From Moraxella pluranimalium (GTDB taxonomy: Bacteria; Pseudomonadota; Gammaproteobacteria; Pseudomonadales; Moraxellaceae): DNA of 36,781 nt. The stretch spans positions 1 to 36,781 of the forward strand of contig NZ_MUYU01000023.1 of assembly GCF_002014825.1 (NCBI RefSeq), written 5' to 3'. Below the pieces are notes generated by a model. It was given only the letters and a program-made list of their open reading frames with translations. It had not been told where the DNA came from and ran no database searches. Of this stretch, positions 1-9,611 are shown one piece after another; position 1 is the stretch's first letter, and the number at the start of each line of letters is the position of its first letter. The position numbers were made by a program, and so were the translations under genes.

Positions 1-55
1 ATTGGGGGTCGGTTCAATTAGTCATCGGCATTTTTTAGCACATACGGCTTACGGC

Positions 56-3000
56 TTACCATTGATAACCGATACGCACGCCCGCATGACGCTGACGATC
101 CATTTCTTCGCCATCGATCACGCCAGCATTGATGGATGCTGACCAGTTATTGGCGGTAGCAGTCACGCCAAGCTCATGCGTAGTATAGCGATCGAAGTTT
201 AGCGCAAGTGCATTGCCATTGACACGCACAGCATCGGCACGCTGATTGTGGCTGGCATCGGTGTAGGTGCTCGATACACTTGGCACAAACTGCACTTGAC
301 CGATTGTCATCGGATATGCCACCGACAGACCCGCTTGATAAGTCGTCAAACCCAGTGGTGAAGTGGATACAGTGGCATTATCCAGCGTATAATCCACGCC
401 TGCCAAGCGATGATATTTGACACCTGCCGATGGGCGGATTTGCCAGTTATTGGCTTGATAAGTCTTGGCGACACTCAGCCCCACCGTGCTGATATCACGC
501 TCAATCTTGGTGGATTTGTCATTCATCTCAATGGCGTTATCCGCTTGCCCAACACCTGCTTGTAGTGCACCAATCCAGCCTGATGGCGACTGCGCCTTGA
601 GATAGGCAGTGGCGGATTTGAGCTTGCCATCACCTTGTGCACCATCAAAAGCAAGTGTCGAATCCACCGCCGAGAGCACCACGCCAGCACGCAGGGTATC
701 ACTCACCGCACCTTCGATGCCAAACTGCGTCATCGTGCTGTCATTGTGATAGCTACGATAATTATCCGAGTTTGATTTGGACGCTTGGGTATCATAGGTC
801 GCCCACACAGACAGCGGTTCGGATTTTGGTGTTACAAGCTCTTTATCGATGGCTCGTTCGGCTTGGAGCAGACTATTCACTTGGGCAGATAGCTCGGACA
901 AGGCGGTATTTGAATAGCTACTGATGCCATCTTTTTGGGCGATATTGACCGTCTGTGCATCTAGCGCATTGGTCAAATCAAGCAGCTCCTCGGCTGATGC
1001 CAATTGCACCACTGCATTACACACTTCTTGCGATTGTGTTTTTAGGCAAATATCTTCTGCTTGCTTGAGCACATCTTTGACCATCAAATCCACCGCCTCA
1101 AGCTTGGATTGGGCATTTGCCTGCTGGTCTTGGGCGTGTGCTAGTGAGCGGTTGAGCGCCTCGATTGTCGTCTGTAGCTGAGTGTTGAGCGTTGTATAAC
1201 TGCCTAGTTGCTTTTGTAGTGCCAACAGCTGATTGCGTGCTTGGGTGCGTGCCGCAAAACGAATCCACGGCAAGCTGTTCAGATATGACTGCTGTGCATT
1301 CACACTTTGTTGTGTCTGTACAATCGATGCCTGCACGCTTTGTTGTTCGGCAAGTGTGTTAATCACTCGGGTAGTCAGCTCATCAACCTCTTGGGCATAC
1401 GCATCCGCAGATGCCTGCGCATCGGCAAGCAGTGCCTCGATTTGCTCATAATTGCGAGCGACTTGCACATCTCGTAGCGGACTGTATAGACGATAATCAT
1501 TGTTTTGGTTTTTTAGGATATAGCGATAAGCACCCAGATCCACATAGCCATTTTCGAGTGAGACATTGAGCGCACTTGGGTCTTGGGCGTTATTGGTGAT
1601 ATTCAATAAGCTCAGCGGACTGATGGCAGTTGGCTCAGCGCCTGTATTTTGCATCGCTAACGAAAAATTACCCGTCGCCACACCATTGACCGTCACACGA
1701 TCGCCCACGCCTACATCGGCATTGGTCAGATAATGAAACTTACCCTGCCCCGACAGATTACCATTGATGGTCAGGCTCTGATAACGACTGTGGTTGTTGG
1801 CAGCATTGAGATCTACTGCGCCACCATTTAGGGTAAGATGCCCCAACGTGCTATCACCAGTCATCTGCCATTGACCATCATGCTCGATGGTGGTGGTTGT
1901 GCCTTTGTCAGCAGTGATTTTGCCTGTCAACACAGCTTTACCGATATGCAAGTTGGCAGCATGCCACAGGCGTGTATCCCCTGTTGCTTTGAGCGTTGGG
2001 ATGCTCTGATATACATTGGTGCCAATCGTCGGTGTGGTGCAACTGATTACCCCTGTATGGTCAGAACGCAGGCAAACAGGTGTCTTGCCCTGCACAAAAC
2101 CAAACTGCAATAAGCCATTTTGTGCCGCATAAAAACTACCCGTCGCAAGTGATGCATTACGCCCAAAAATCAGCTTGCCATCATGATTGACCGAGAATGC
2201 ATTGGCACGATATTCACGATTGATCCAGTCATCATCTTTGATGACTTCTTGTTTGGTTTGATGATTATAGGCATAGGGCACAGGTCTGCCTGTGAGTAGT
2301 ACTGTGCCGTTATTGACTTTGAGCTCGCCATTGAGCCGTGCGCCACCTGTCAAAAATAGGCTGTCTTTGGCATCCGTCGGCTTAAAGGTGACATTCATTC
2401 TGCCATTAGTGCCTGCGGTCTCACCCAACACCCCTGCAAAGGTCTGTACAGTGCTATCGGCGTATTGACGAGACAACACCGTTTGGATAGCACGCTGTTT
2501 ATCACTGCCGAGATATTCCCAGTTATCACTGCTGGTTTGGTTAGTTGGATAAAATGCACCTGCATTGCCACCGGCTTTGAGCACAAAATAATCCGTGCGA
2601 TTACCTGCATGGGTGTTGATATATTCATAAATATCAGCCCCTGCTGTACCCCACTTGCCCCAATCAAGCGACTGATAATCCTTAATCTTGATCACCGCAT
2701 TGATGGCAGTCAGCTTATCACTACCCAGATATTGCCAATGCTGATTACTGGTCTGATTGGTTGGGAAATAAGTCCCTGCATTACCGCCTGATTTTAGGAT
2801 AAAGTAATCCTTGCGGTTGCCTGCGTGGGTGTTGATATATTCATAAATATCAGCGCCTGCCGTACCCCATTTGCCCCAAGTCAGCTCGCCTGCCATCTTT
2901 TGGGTAAAGGCGGTATTGATAGCGGTATTCTTATCACTGCCGATGTACTCCCAGCTTTGGTTGCTAGTTTGGTTAGTTGGGAAATAGGTGCCTGCATTGC

Positions 3001-4729
3001 CACCTGATTTTAGGATAAAGTAGTCCTTGCGGTTGCCCGCGTGGGTGTTGATATATTCATAAATATCCGCCCCTGGTGTGCCCCACTGACCCCAAGTCAG
3101 CACATCGCTACGCTTGGTGATGGCATCTGCTTGGCTTGACTGCATCCATGTCGCCACAGGATCGACTTTACCCAGACCACGGATGATGACATTGGCGGTG
3201 GCGGTGGTGTTGTGATTGACAAGCATTGCGCCATCGTCTTGGCTTGAGATGGCTTTGGTATTAAAAGTCGTACCATTAAGATCCAAGCGACCACCACGAT
3301 AGCCAAAGACGATATTCTCAGGCACGACTTGATTGGCATCGCCCAATACCACCGTTGGGCGACCACTGACAATCTCAACACGATTGAACGCTTGCTTGTT
3401 GCCACGAGCATCAACTGCTGTTGCAAGCACGACCTTACCATCGCCGACACTGATATCGCCTGCATTGACCCCTGTGCCATTGACCATCAGCGTGCCTTTG
3501 CCAAGCTTGGATAGGCGGTCGCCTGCCGGGTTTTTAAGTTGCCAATTGACCGTCTTATTATCTGCCACGACCACGCCTGCACCCACCCAAGTGGTGCTTG
3601 GCGTACTGCCCTTGACCGTATAATCCGTCTCAAACTCAAGTGCACCTGCGCCTTGATGCACTGGATTTGCCACCACCAAAGTGCCTGCTTGGCCGGTGAA
3701 TTTGACCGATTTGCCTTGATTGAGCGCTAGCATTTCGGTACTGGTATTTAGACTATCATCACCTTTGAGATTGACCGTCAAGGCTTGACCATTGCCCGTA
3801 ATGCGACTGCTCGTGCCTGATGGCGTCCAAGTAAATGTTGAACCTGCTCGGGTATTATCCACCGTACCTGCATAAGTCTCGGCAAGTTTTTGGTTGATGA
3901 AGTCACCTTTAATCAACGTGTACCACATTCTTGAACTAGAAATACCGCGCGCCACACCAATCACGCCCCATTGTTTCTTGGTAGCGTCATAAGCAATCAG
4001 CGGTGAACCACTGTCACCAGCTTCAATGATGCTTGTTATTGGTCCCTGTCCATTTTCCAAAGAGCGATCAAAATGCAAAACACCCGTGTCATTATAATTG
4101 GCAAATGCAGGTAATGTACCCCCTGTCAAATATCGATATGCACCAGACACTAGCGTCTTGTTATCCGGCGTCTCTCCAACATATTGAGTACCCGAACCCA
4201 AACGCACATAATCTAGAAAATTACTAGGATTGCGATAATTCGCTGCATTTTCTCCATAGTCATGGATTGGCATCGGTGCAATTTCTGTAACCAGCTTATC
4301 CAATCGTGGCGCATGAAAATCATTGTAACTGGTTGCATGATTGGTTGCAAAATTATTACGAGCGACAATACGATACGTGTAGTCTCGATTTTGGGCGTCT
4401 TTATGGCCAAAATCCGTTGTTGTATAGCCAGTATTATGTGCAACACTGGTAATAAATTGCGGATAAACTAAGGTTGCAATGCCATTTGTACTAACCGCAG
4501 CAAAATCAGGCATCGGTGCTGCCGTCATCATCGTGCCAAGCAATTGACCTGATGTATTATAAATAGCAATATTGCGTGCGCCTACGGCAAATTTGCCCTT
4601 ATTCTCGGCAAAATCTCGGGCATCTTGATAATTGATGTCGCTACGCACGACGCTGGCTTGAGCGTGACCAATCAAAACACTCGCAATCATCACAGCAAGC
4701 ACGGATTGGCGAAATGGTAAAATGCGCAT
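56..4729 (-). CDS. IgA-protease-like S6 serine protease autotransporter (type Va secretion)
   Basis: A 1557-residue secreted surface protein. The N terminus (about residues 1-25, ending AQA) reads as a Sec signal peptide. The peptidase S6 domain follows: probable catalytic His98 in TSVAHN, Asp137 in DFHAPRLDK, and Ser240 in the GDSGSP motif. A beta-rich passenger comes next and includes three 72-residue tandem repeats (residues 544-759). A long helical, probably coiled-coil stretch (about 1100-1260) precedes a C-terminal beta-barrel of about 270 residues, which ends in the aromatic residue Trp as outer-membrane barrels do. Family knowledge: the barrel exports the passenger across the outer membrane, and S6 proteases cleave host proteins such as IgA1 or mucins. 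The actual target here is unknown. The ATG is preceded by AAGGGGG. The gene is monocistronic, with tex upstream on the same strand but separated by a terminator. Function as protease autotransporter is confident; substrate is not. Confidence 0.93.
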   Translation of the reverse strand: MRILPFRQSVLAVMIASVLIGHAQASVVRSDINYQDARDFAENKGKFAVGARNIAIYNTSGQLLGTMMTAAPMPDFAAVSTNGIATLVYPQFITSVAHNTGYTTTDFGHKDAQNRDYTYRIVARNNFATNHATSYNDFHAPRLDKLVTEIAPMPIHDYGENAANYRNPSNFLDYVRLGSGTQYVGETPDNKTLVSGAYRYLTGGTLPAFANYNDTGVLHFDRSLENGQGPITSIIEAGDSGSPLIAYDATKKQWGVIGVARGISSSRMWYTLIKGDFINQKLAETYAGTVDNTRAGSTFTWTPSGTSSRITGNGQALTVNLKGDDSLNTSTEMLALNQGKSVKFTGQAGTLVVANPVHQGAGALEFETDYTVKGSTPSTTWVGAGVVVADNKTVNWQLKNPAGDRLSKLGKGTLMVNGTGVNAGDISVGDGKVVLATAVDARGNKQAFNRVEIVSGRPTVVLGDANQVVPENIVFGYRGGRLDLNGTTFNTKAISSQDDGAMLVNHNTTATANVIIRGLGKVDPVATWMQSSQADAITKRSDVLTWGQWGTPGADIYEYINTHAGNRKDYFILKSGGNAGTYFPTNQTSNQSWEYIGSDKNTAINTAFTQKMAGELTWGKWGTAGADIYEYINTHAGNRKDYFILKSGGNAGTYFPTNQTSNQHWQYLGSDKLTAINAVIKIKDYQSLDWGKWGTAGADIYEYINTHAGNRTDYFVLKAGGNAGAFYPTNQTSSDNWEYLGSDKQRAIQTVLSRQYADSTVQTFAGVLGETAGTNGRMNVTFKPTDAKDSLFLTGGARLNGELKVNNGTVLLTGRPVPYAYNHQTKQEVIKDDDWINREYRANAFSVNHDGKLIFGRNASLATGSFYAAQNGLLQFGFVQGKTPVCLRSDHTGVISCTTPTIGTNVYQSIPTLKATGDTRLWHAANLHIGKAVLTGKITADKGTTTTIEHDGQWQMTGDSTLGHLTLNGGAVDLNAANNHSRYQSLTINGNLSGQGKFHYLTNADVGVGDRVTVNGVATGNFSLAMQNTGAEPTAISPLSLLNITNNAQDPSALNVSLENGYVDLGAYRYILKNQNNDYRLYSPLRDVQVARNYEQIEALLADAQASADAYAQEVDELTTRVINTLAEQQSVQASIVQTQQSVNAQQSYLNSLPWIRFAARTQARNQLLALQKQLGSYTTLNTQLQTTIEALNRSLAHAQDQQANAQSKLEAVDLMVKDVLKQAEDICLKTQSQEVCNAVVQLASAEELLDLTNALDAQTVNIAQKDGISSYSNTALSELSAQVNSLLQAERAIDKELVTPKSEPLSVWATYDTQASKSNSDNYRSYHNDSTMTQFGIEGAVSDTLRAGVVLSAVDSTLAFDGAQGDGKLKSATAYLKAQSPSGWIGALQAGVGQADNAIEMNDKSTKIERDISTVGLSVAKTYQANNWQIRPSAGVKYHRLAGVDYTLDNATVSTSPLGLTTYQAGLSVAYPMTIGQVQFVPSVSSTYTDASHNQRADAVRVNGNALALNFDRYTTHELGVTATANNWSASINAGVIDGEEMDRQRHAGVRIGYQW
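2453..3100 (-). repeat. Three tandem 216-bp (72-residue) repeats inside the autotransporter passenger
   Basis: Three in-frame units, 3100-2885, 2884-2669 and 2668-2453, encode near-identical modules. Each starts L(T/D)WG(K/Q)WGT, continues GADIYEYINTHAGNR, then DYF(I/V)LK, PTNQTS and W(E/Q)Y(L/I)GSDK. The first two units are almost identical; the third has drifted. The many Trp and Tyr residues and the short period suggest a small beta-rich ligand-binding module, perhaps for carbohydrate or mucin, but that is inference. Such a repeat can change copy number by slippage or recombination. Confidence 0.95.
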
Positions 4730-4764
4730 GATACCCCCTTGTTTCTTTGGTATTTATTAATAGT

Positions 4765-4795
4765 ATTATAAGCAAAAATAATTATTTATAATCAA
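4765..4795 (-). promoter_or_regulatory. Candidate promoter of the autotransporter gene
   Basis: On the minus strand a perfect TATAAT -10 (4765-4770) lies about 36 bases before the ATG, with TTGATT (4790-4795) 19 bases further upstream as a possible -35. The surrounding 4730-4860 region is very AT-rich. The spacer is long, so the -35 assignment is uncertain. Confidence 0.45.
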
Positions 4796-4979
4796 AATAA
4801 TGCCATATGTATAGACTAATTGTAACACAATGGTAACAAAATACTAGGAGGGGTTCACAGATAAATTTGCACTTTTTGGTCACTTTTTTGTAACATTTGC
4901 ATGGATTTACGCCAAGAGTATGCATTATGCTAATACAGCAATAAAATCACATAAAATCAATCAGTTATCCCAAACAAAA

Positions 4980-5009
4980 AACCCATCAAGCAATCAGACT
5001 TGATGGGTT
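4980..5009 (-). terminator. Rho-independent terminator after tex
   Basis: AACCCATCAAG pairs with CTTGATGGGTT around an 8-base loop. On the minus strand the stem is followed by TTTTTTG, 22 bases after the tex stop codon. It separates tex from the autotransporter gene. The rest of 4730-4979 holds the autotransporter promoter and no ORF that I can support. Confidence 0.85.
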
Positions 5010-5030
5010 TGGCAAGTAGAATGAGCTTAA

Positions 5031-7406
5031 TTATTTGCCAAGTCCTGCTTGCTGCAGCAGTGCGCCTAGACTGCCCATTGCTTTGGCAGGTTTGGCGACA
5101 GATTTTGGCTTGTCTTGACGGTCTTGGCGAGTCGTACGCTCAGCTTTCTTATTATTCGCCGATTTGTCCGCTTTATCCACCTTGGCTGACTTATCCGCTT
5201 TGGCAGATTTGGACTGCTCAGATTTCATACTAAAGCCGATACGCCCACGGGCTTCGTCCACCGAGATGACACGCACGGTGACGATGTCTTGGGGCTTGAT
5301 GACATCAGCAGGGTTTTCGACATAGTCATCGGATAGCTCAGAGATGTGCACCAAGCCATCTTGATGTACGCCAACATCAACAAAACAACCAAAGGCGGTG
5401 ACATTGGTCACGACACCTTCGAGCACCATGCCGACTTGTAGATCTTTGATTTCATTGACATCATCACGGAATTTCGCCGTGCGAAACTCGCCACGGGGGT
5501 CGTGTGCAGGCTTGGCAAGCTCAGCGGTCACGGTGGCAAGCTGACTGAAGCTATCACTGCTGTCATTGAGCGCTTTGGCGGCAGTTTCGTTGCCCAGTAC
5601 ATCGCCAAGCGACTTGCCATGCTTTGCCAAAATCTCATACACCAAGCCATAGCTCTCAGGGTGCACGCCTGTGGCATCAAGCGGCTCATCACCATCTTTG
5701 ATACGCAAAAAGCCCGCCGCCTGCTCAAAGGTTTTCACGCCCAGTCGTGGGACATTCTTAAGCTGTTCACGATTGACAAACGCGCCATTGGCACGGCGAT
5801 ACTCGACAATCTGCTGAGCGACATTTTTGTTCAGCCCCGAGATATGCGCAAGAATCGCAGGGCTTGCGGTATTGACATCGACACCGACGGCATTGACGCA
5901 GTCTTCGGTAACTTTATCTAGGCTTGCTTCAAGCTCGGTCTGATTGACATCATGTTGGTATTGACCGACGCCGATGGCTTTTGGCTCGACCTTGACAAGC
6001 TCGGATAATGGGTCTTGTAATCGGCGGGCAATCGATACCGCACCACGCACCGAGACATCCAAATCAGGCAGCTCGCTTGATGCAATCTCACTGGCTGAAT
6101 ACACCGATGCGCCCGCTTCTGATACCACGAGCGCCGTAGCAGATAGGCTCTCATCACGAATCACAGATTTGACCAGTGCTTCGGTCTCACGACTGGCCGT
6201 GCCATTGCCGATGGCGACCAGCTCGACATGGTGCGTACGAATCAGCTTGGCAATCTCGCTTTTGGCTTCATCGACTTTATTATAAGGATTAAACGGATAC
6301 ACCGTCTGCGTCGCTAGCACATCACCCGTGCTGTCAATCACTGCCATCTTCACGCCATGACGGATGCCCGGATCGACGCCGAGAATGACCTTGCGACCGG
6401 CAGGGGCGACCATCAACAGATGCTTAAGGTTCTCGGCAAATACCGCAATCGCATCGGTCTCAGCCATCAAGCGACGCTCGGTCAATAAGCGATGCTCAAT
6501 CTGTGCACGCCATTTGGCAGTCCAAAGTTTTTTGGCAGTGTCGTACAAAAACTCGCCATTATCCGCACTTTGATCCACCCCAAAATGCTGTGCAATCTTG
6601 GCAATAAACGGCTCATCTTCGCCATCGACATGCAGCACCAGCACATTTTGCTGACGACCACGCAACATCGCAAGCAGGCGGTGATTGGATAGCTTGGCAA
6701 ATGGCTCGCTATGCTCAAAATAATCTTTGAATTTCTCGCCGACTTCTCGTTTTTCTTCGCTGATAAGTTCCGAGCGGATGGATGCAGTGGCATTAAAGCC
6801 GGTACGCACTTCATCGAGTAGCTCAAGCGCTGTCGCCCAGTCATCTAGGATAATCGCCTGCACACCGCCAAGCTGTTTATCAAAGTCATCAAAACCCGCC
6901 TCAAAGCTCTCGCCTGTCTCATCAGTGAGCATCAAAGGTGCTACAAAGCCTGCCAATGCCTCGCTTGGCTTTGCCCCTGCCAAAATCGCCTCAGCAATCG
7001 GCAGCAGCCCTGCCAATTTTGCCTTGGCAGCGATTGAGCGGCGGCGTGGGCGATACGGCTGATAAATCTCTTCAAGCTCAAGCTTACTTGTCGCGGCATT
7101 GACACGCTCGGTCAGCTCATCATTGAGCACATTTTGGGCAGCCAATAAATCCAAAATCTTTAAGCGGCGGCTAGCCAGCTCTCGCTCAGCGACGAGTGAT
7201 TTTTCGAGTACACGCAACAGCTCATCATCCAAACCGCCCGTTTGCTCTTTGCGATAGCGAGCAATGAACGGCACGCTTGCGCCTTCGTCAAACAGCTTGG
7301 CAAACGCCTGCACCTGCGATGCCTTGACAGCATGGTCTTTGGCAAGCTTCTCATAGATGGCTTGATGGTTAATTGGGTCAGTTACATCGGTCATAACATC
7401 AGTCAT
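5031..7406 (-). CDS. tex: Tex, S1-domain RNA-binding transcription accessory protein
   Basis: A 791-residue homologue of Tex, a cytoplasmic nucleic-acid-binding protein linked to transcription and, in pathogens, to toxin expression and fitness. Visible domains in order: the N-terminal Tex helical domain (VPFIARYRKEQTGGLDD); a YqgF/RNase-H-like domain starting VILGVDPGIRHG; a helix-hairpin-helix segment (VDVNTASPAILAHISGLN); and an S1 RNA-binding domain beginning LQVGMVLEGVV at roughly residue 640. The C-terminal tail of about 75 residues is rich in Lys, Ser and Asp and resembles a disordered RNA-binding tail; the short end motif GALLQQAGLGK follows it. The length is close to that of E. coli Tex. 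Two in-frame ATGs (codons 1 and 5) are possible starts; neither has a strong ribosome binding site. Confidence 0.96.
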   Translation of the reverse strand: MTDVMTDVTDPINHQAIYEKLAKDHAVKASQVQAFAKLFDEGASVPFIARYRKEQTGGLDDELLRVLEKSLVAERELASRRLKILDLLAAQNVLNDELTERVNAATSKLELEEIYQPYRPRRRSIAAKAKLAGLLPIAEAILAGAKPSEALAGFVAPLMLTDETGESFEAGFDDFDKQLGGVQAIILDDWATALELLDEVRTGFNATASIRSELISEEKREVGEKFKDYFEHSEPFAKLSNHRLLAMLRGRQQNVLVLHVDGEDEPFIAKIAQHFGVDQSADNGEFLYDTAKKLWTAKWRAQIEHRLLTERRLMAETDAIAVFAENLKHLLMVAPAGRKVILGVDPGIRHGVKMAVIDSTGDVLATQTVYPFNPYNKVDEAKSEIAKLIRTHHVELVAIGNGTASRETEALVKSVIRDESLSATALVVSEAGASVYSASEIASSELPDLDVSVRGAVSIARRLQDPLSELVKVEPKAIGVGQYQHDVNQTELEASLDKVTEDCVNAVGVDVNTASPAILAHISGLNKNVAQQIVEYRRANGAFVNREQLKNVPRLGVKTFEQAAGFLRIKDGDEPLDATGVHPESYGLVYEILAKHGKSLGDVLGNETAAKALNDSSDSFSQLATVTAELAKPAHDPRGEFRTAKFRDDVNEIKDLQVGMVLEGVVTNVTAFGCFVDVGVHQDGLVHISELSDDYVENPADVIKPQDIVTVRVISVDEARGRIGFSMKSEQSKSAKADKSAKVDKADKSANNKKAERTTRQDRQDKPKSVAKPAKAMGSLGALLQQAGLGK

Positions 7407-7449
7407 AATGGTTTTCTACAATGACGCCACATCAGGGCAAAACTCGCCC

Positions 7450-7458
7450 ATTATAGCA
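7450..7458 (-). promoter_or_regulatory. Extended -10 promoter of tex
   Basis: On the minus strand TGCTATAAT combines a consensus -10 (7450-7455) with the TG extension (7456-7458). No convincing -35 is seen, which extended -10 promoters tolerate. It would give a leader of about 35 bases before the tex ATG. Confidence 0.6.
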
Positions 7459-7648
7459 AGTTTTGCCCAAAATTACCCCACAAAACGCACCCATAATGGC
7501 GTATTGGTTAAAAATTCATATCACCCTTGTTTAAAATTTGTTAAACCCCCATAAAAGTCGCAAGCATTTGCCCAAAGCCATGCTATGATAAAGCCATAAA
7601 TTCACCCCCAGACTTTTGGCAAATTGACCAAAATTAACACAAAAATAG

Positions 7649-7677
7649 TTACATTTTTTTGTGCAATATTGTACACT
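7649..7677 (+). promoter_or_regulatory. Candidate promoter of ompR
   Basis: TTACAT (7649-7654) and TACACT (7672-7677) are separated by exactly 17 bases and lie about 40 bases before the ompR start. The 7407-7718 gap otherwise holds the divergent tex promoter and no supported ORF. A TTTGG/CCAAA inverted repeat just upstream (7615-7632) could be an operator, but this is weak. Confidence 0.45.
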
Positions 7678-7718
7678 AAGACAAAGGCAGTTCGCCGCTT
7701 GATTGTAAGGATAATGAC

Positions 7719-8453
7719 ATGACAGAGACCCTAGATAACATTGCTCATCGCATTTTGGTGGTCGATGACGACGCTCGCTTGCGTGCGCTACTACAACGCT
7801 TCTTGGAAGATGATGGCTATGTGGTGCGTGTGGCACATGATGGCAAGCAGATGGATAAGCTGCTTGACCGTGAGATGTTTTCGCTGATTGTACTTGACTT
7901 GATGCTCCCTGACGAAGACGGCATCGCCATCTGCAAGCGACTGCGTAATGATAACGCAGGCATCCCTATCATCATGCTCACCGCAAAAGGCTCGGATGCT
8001 GACCGTATCGCAGGGCTAGAAGCTGGTGCTGATGACTATCTGCCAAAGCCATTTAACCCAAAAGAGCTACTCGCTCGTATCAAAGCGGTGCTACGCCGTC
8101 AAAACCGTGAGCTACCCGGTGCGCCAAGTCAGCAGGTTGAAGTCGTGGAATTTGGCCCTTGGACACTCGATCTATCGACCCGTACGCTCAAGCGTGATGG
8201 CAATGTGGTGACGCTGACCACGGGTGAATTTAGCGTGCTAAAAGCCCTAGTTCAGCACCCACGAGAGCCACTGACCCGTGATAAGCTGATGAATTTGGCG
8301 CGCGGTCGTGAATGGGGTGCGATGGAACGCTCTATCGATGTGCAGGTCTCTCGCCTGCGCCGCCTAATCGAAGACAATCCATCACAAGCCCGCTACATTC
8401 AGACTGTGTGGGGCGTGGGCTATGTCTTTGTCCCAGATGGTGCAGAAAGCTGA
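7719..8453 (+). CDS. ompR: OmpR-family response regulator
   Basis: A 244-residue two-component regulator. The receiver domain (about 10-125) has the acidic pocket DDD at 16-18, phospho-acceptor Asp60 in VLDLMLP, Thr87 and Lys109 in YLPKPF. A winged-helix DNA-binding domain (about 140-240) contains TGEFSVLKALVQHPREPLTRDKL and ends RYIQTVWGVGYVFVPDG, as in OmpR. OmpR controls porin and envelope genes in response to a sensor kinase, usually EnvZ. No kinase gene follows: the next gene, 144 bases downstream, is a CobW GTPase. The regulator is therefore an orphan at this locus. The ATG at 7719 has AAGGA eight bases upstream. Confidence 0.9.
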   Translation: MTETLDNIAHRILVVDDDARLRALLQRFLEDDGYVVRVAHDGKQMDKLLDREMFSLIVLDLMLPDEDGIAICKRLRNDNAGIPIIMLTAKGSDADRIAGLEAGADDYLPKPFNPKELLARIKAVLRRQNRELPGAPSQQVEVVEFGPWTLDLSTRTLKRDGNVVTLTTGEFSVLKALVQHPREPLTRDKLMNLARGREWGAMERSIDVQVSRLRRLIEDNPSQARYIQTVWGVGYVFVPDGAES

Positions 8454-8480
8454 TTTGACACGATCATCTAAGCAGTTAAT

Positions 8481-8507
8481 CAATTGGGGCATTTGTTGCC
8501 CCAATTG
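8481..8507 (+). terminator. Perfect 11-bp hairpin after ompR
   Basis: CAATTGGGGCA pairs with TGCCCCAATTG around TTTGT, 27 bases after the ompR stop. It has no T tract, so it may be a weak terminator, an RNA-stabilising hairpin, or an operator ahead of the CobW gene. Confidence 0.5.
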
Positions 8508-8597
8508 CATTGGTCATCATGAAAAATTGTCATCATATCCTTGAAAAATACAATGCAACACAAATAACATCATGATGAATCATCACTAGGATAACTC

Positions 8598-9611
8598 ATG
8601 AACTTACAGCCAATCAGCGCTACGCCCACCACCATCGTCACAGGTTTTTTGGGTGCAGGCAAAACCACACTCATCAATCAACTCATCCATCACAAAGCCT
8701 GTGATGAACGCTGGGCGCTACTGATTAATGAATTTGGTAAAATTGGTATCGATAGCGGTCTGATTGACAATGATGATGACATCGCCATCAAGGAAGTCAG
8801 CGGCGGCTGTATTTGTTGTAGCAGTCAGCTGCCGCTACAGATCGCCCTAGTGCGGCTGCTTGGCACGCACAAGCCAAATCGTCTGCTCATCGAACCGACG
8901 GGGCTTGCTCACCCTGATGAACTGCTTAGTCAGCTGACCCAGCCCCATTGGCAAACAAGTCTCAACATCCGTGCTGTCATCTGCGTACTGTCAGGCACAC
9001 AGTGGGCACAGGATAAATACCGTCAGCATGATGGCTATATCGCTCATGTACGCCACGCCGATGTGGTGGTATGCAATCGCACCGATGACATCGATGTCGA
9101 TGCGCTCACTGCTTGGATTGGTGAGATCAATCCGCAGGCGATGGTGGTATTCGGCATAGATGATATCGATGTCAAGGCACTGCTAAACACGGCACACACG
9201 CCACGCACCCCAAGCGCCATCATCTCACTTGGCTCAAATCTCACACACCCTGCCAGTACCGATACAGAACAAGAGAGTGATACCACTTTGCCCTTTCGCT
9301 ATCATGAGATGATGGGCACGCATCATGTGGGCGGATGGCGACTGCCGAGCGATTGGCAGTTTGACAGCTATGAGCTCCAAAAATGGCTACTGTCTCGCAC
9401 AGACTATCTGCGTATCAAAGGCATCATCCATACCACCGAAGGCTGGCTAATGCTCAACATCGCCCCTGATGGCATCAGTATCAGCGATACCGATGAGAGA
9501 GCAGATAGTCGTCTTGAGATGATTTTTGGGCAGATGGTGGATGATGCCGTGTGGCAGGCATGGGGTGGGGAGTTGATGGGGATGGTGAAATCGCAACAGC
9601 CCCCTGCTTAG
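8598..9611 (+). CDS. CobW/COG0523-family GTPase, putative metal chaperone
   Basis: A 337-residue G3E-family P-loop GTPase. Walker A GFLGAGKTT (16-24), NEFG (44-47), the metal-binding GGCICC motif (Cys71, Cys73, Cys74) and EPTG (99-102) are all present. The guanine-specificity motif reads CNRTD (159-163), with Arg where NKxD normally has Lys. A CobW_C domain covers the last hundred residues or so. Family knowledge: COG0523 proteins use GTP to deliver Zn or other metals to client proteins; YjiA and ZigA are relatives. The substrate cannot be told from the sequence, and I saw no clear Zur site in the upstream gap. The ATG follows AGGA at 8588. Its stop codon overlaps the stop of the convergent gene at 9608. 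Confidence 0.88.
   Translation: MNLQPISATPTTIVTGFLGAGKTTLINQLIHHKACDERWALLINEFGKIGIDSGLIDNDDDIAIKEVSGGCICCSSQLPLQIALVRLLGTHKPNRLLIEPTGLAHPDELLSQLTQPHWQTSLNIRAVICVLSGTQWAQDKYRQHDGYIAHVRHADVVVCNRTDDIDVDALTAWIGEINPQAMVVFGIDDIDVKALLNTAHTPRTPSAIISLGSNLTHPASTDTEQESDTTLPFRYHEMMGTHHVGGWRLPSDWQFDSYELQKWLLSRTDYLRIKGIIHTTEGWLMLNIAPDGISISDTDERADSRLEMIFGQMVDDAVWQAWGGELMGMVKSQQPPA

Noticed and set aside
924..1451. Plus-strand ORFs opposite the autotransporter gene
   Set aside because: They are antisense to a well-supported protein, have low-complexity Cys/Ser-rich sequence and lack recognisable domains or starts.
4810..4900. Repeated GTAACA-type motifs upstream of the autotransporter
   Set aside because: The copies are short and irregular in spacing in a very AT-rich stretch; no defined regulator site was matched.
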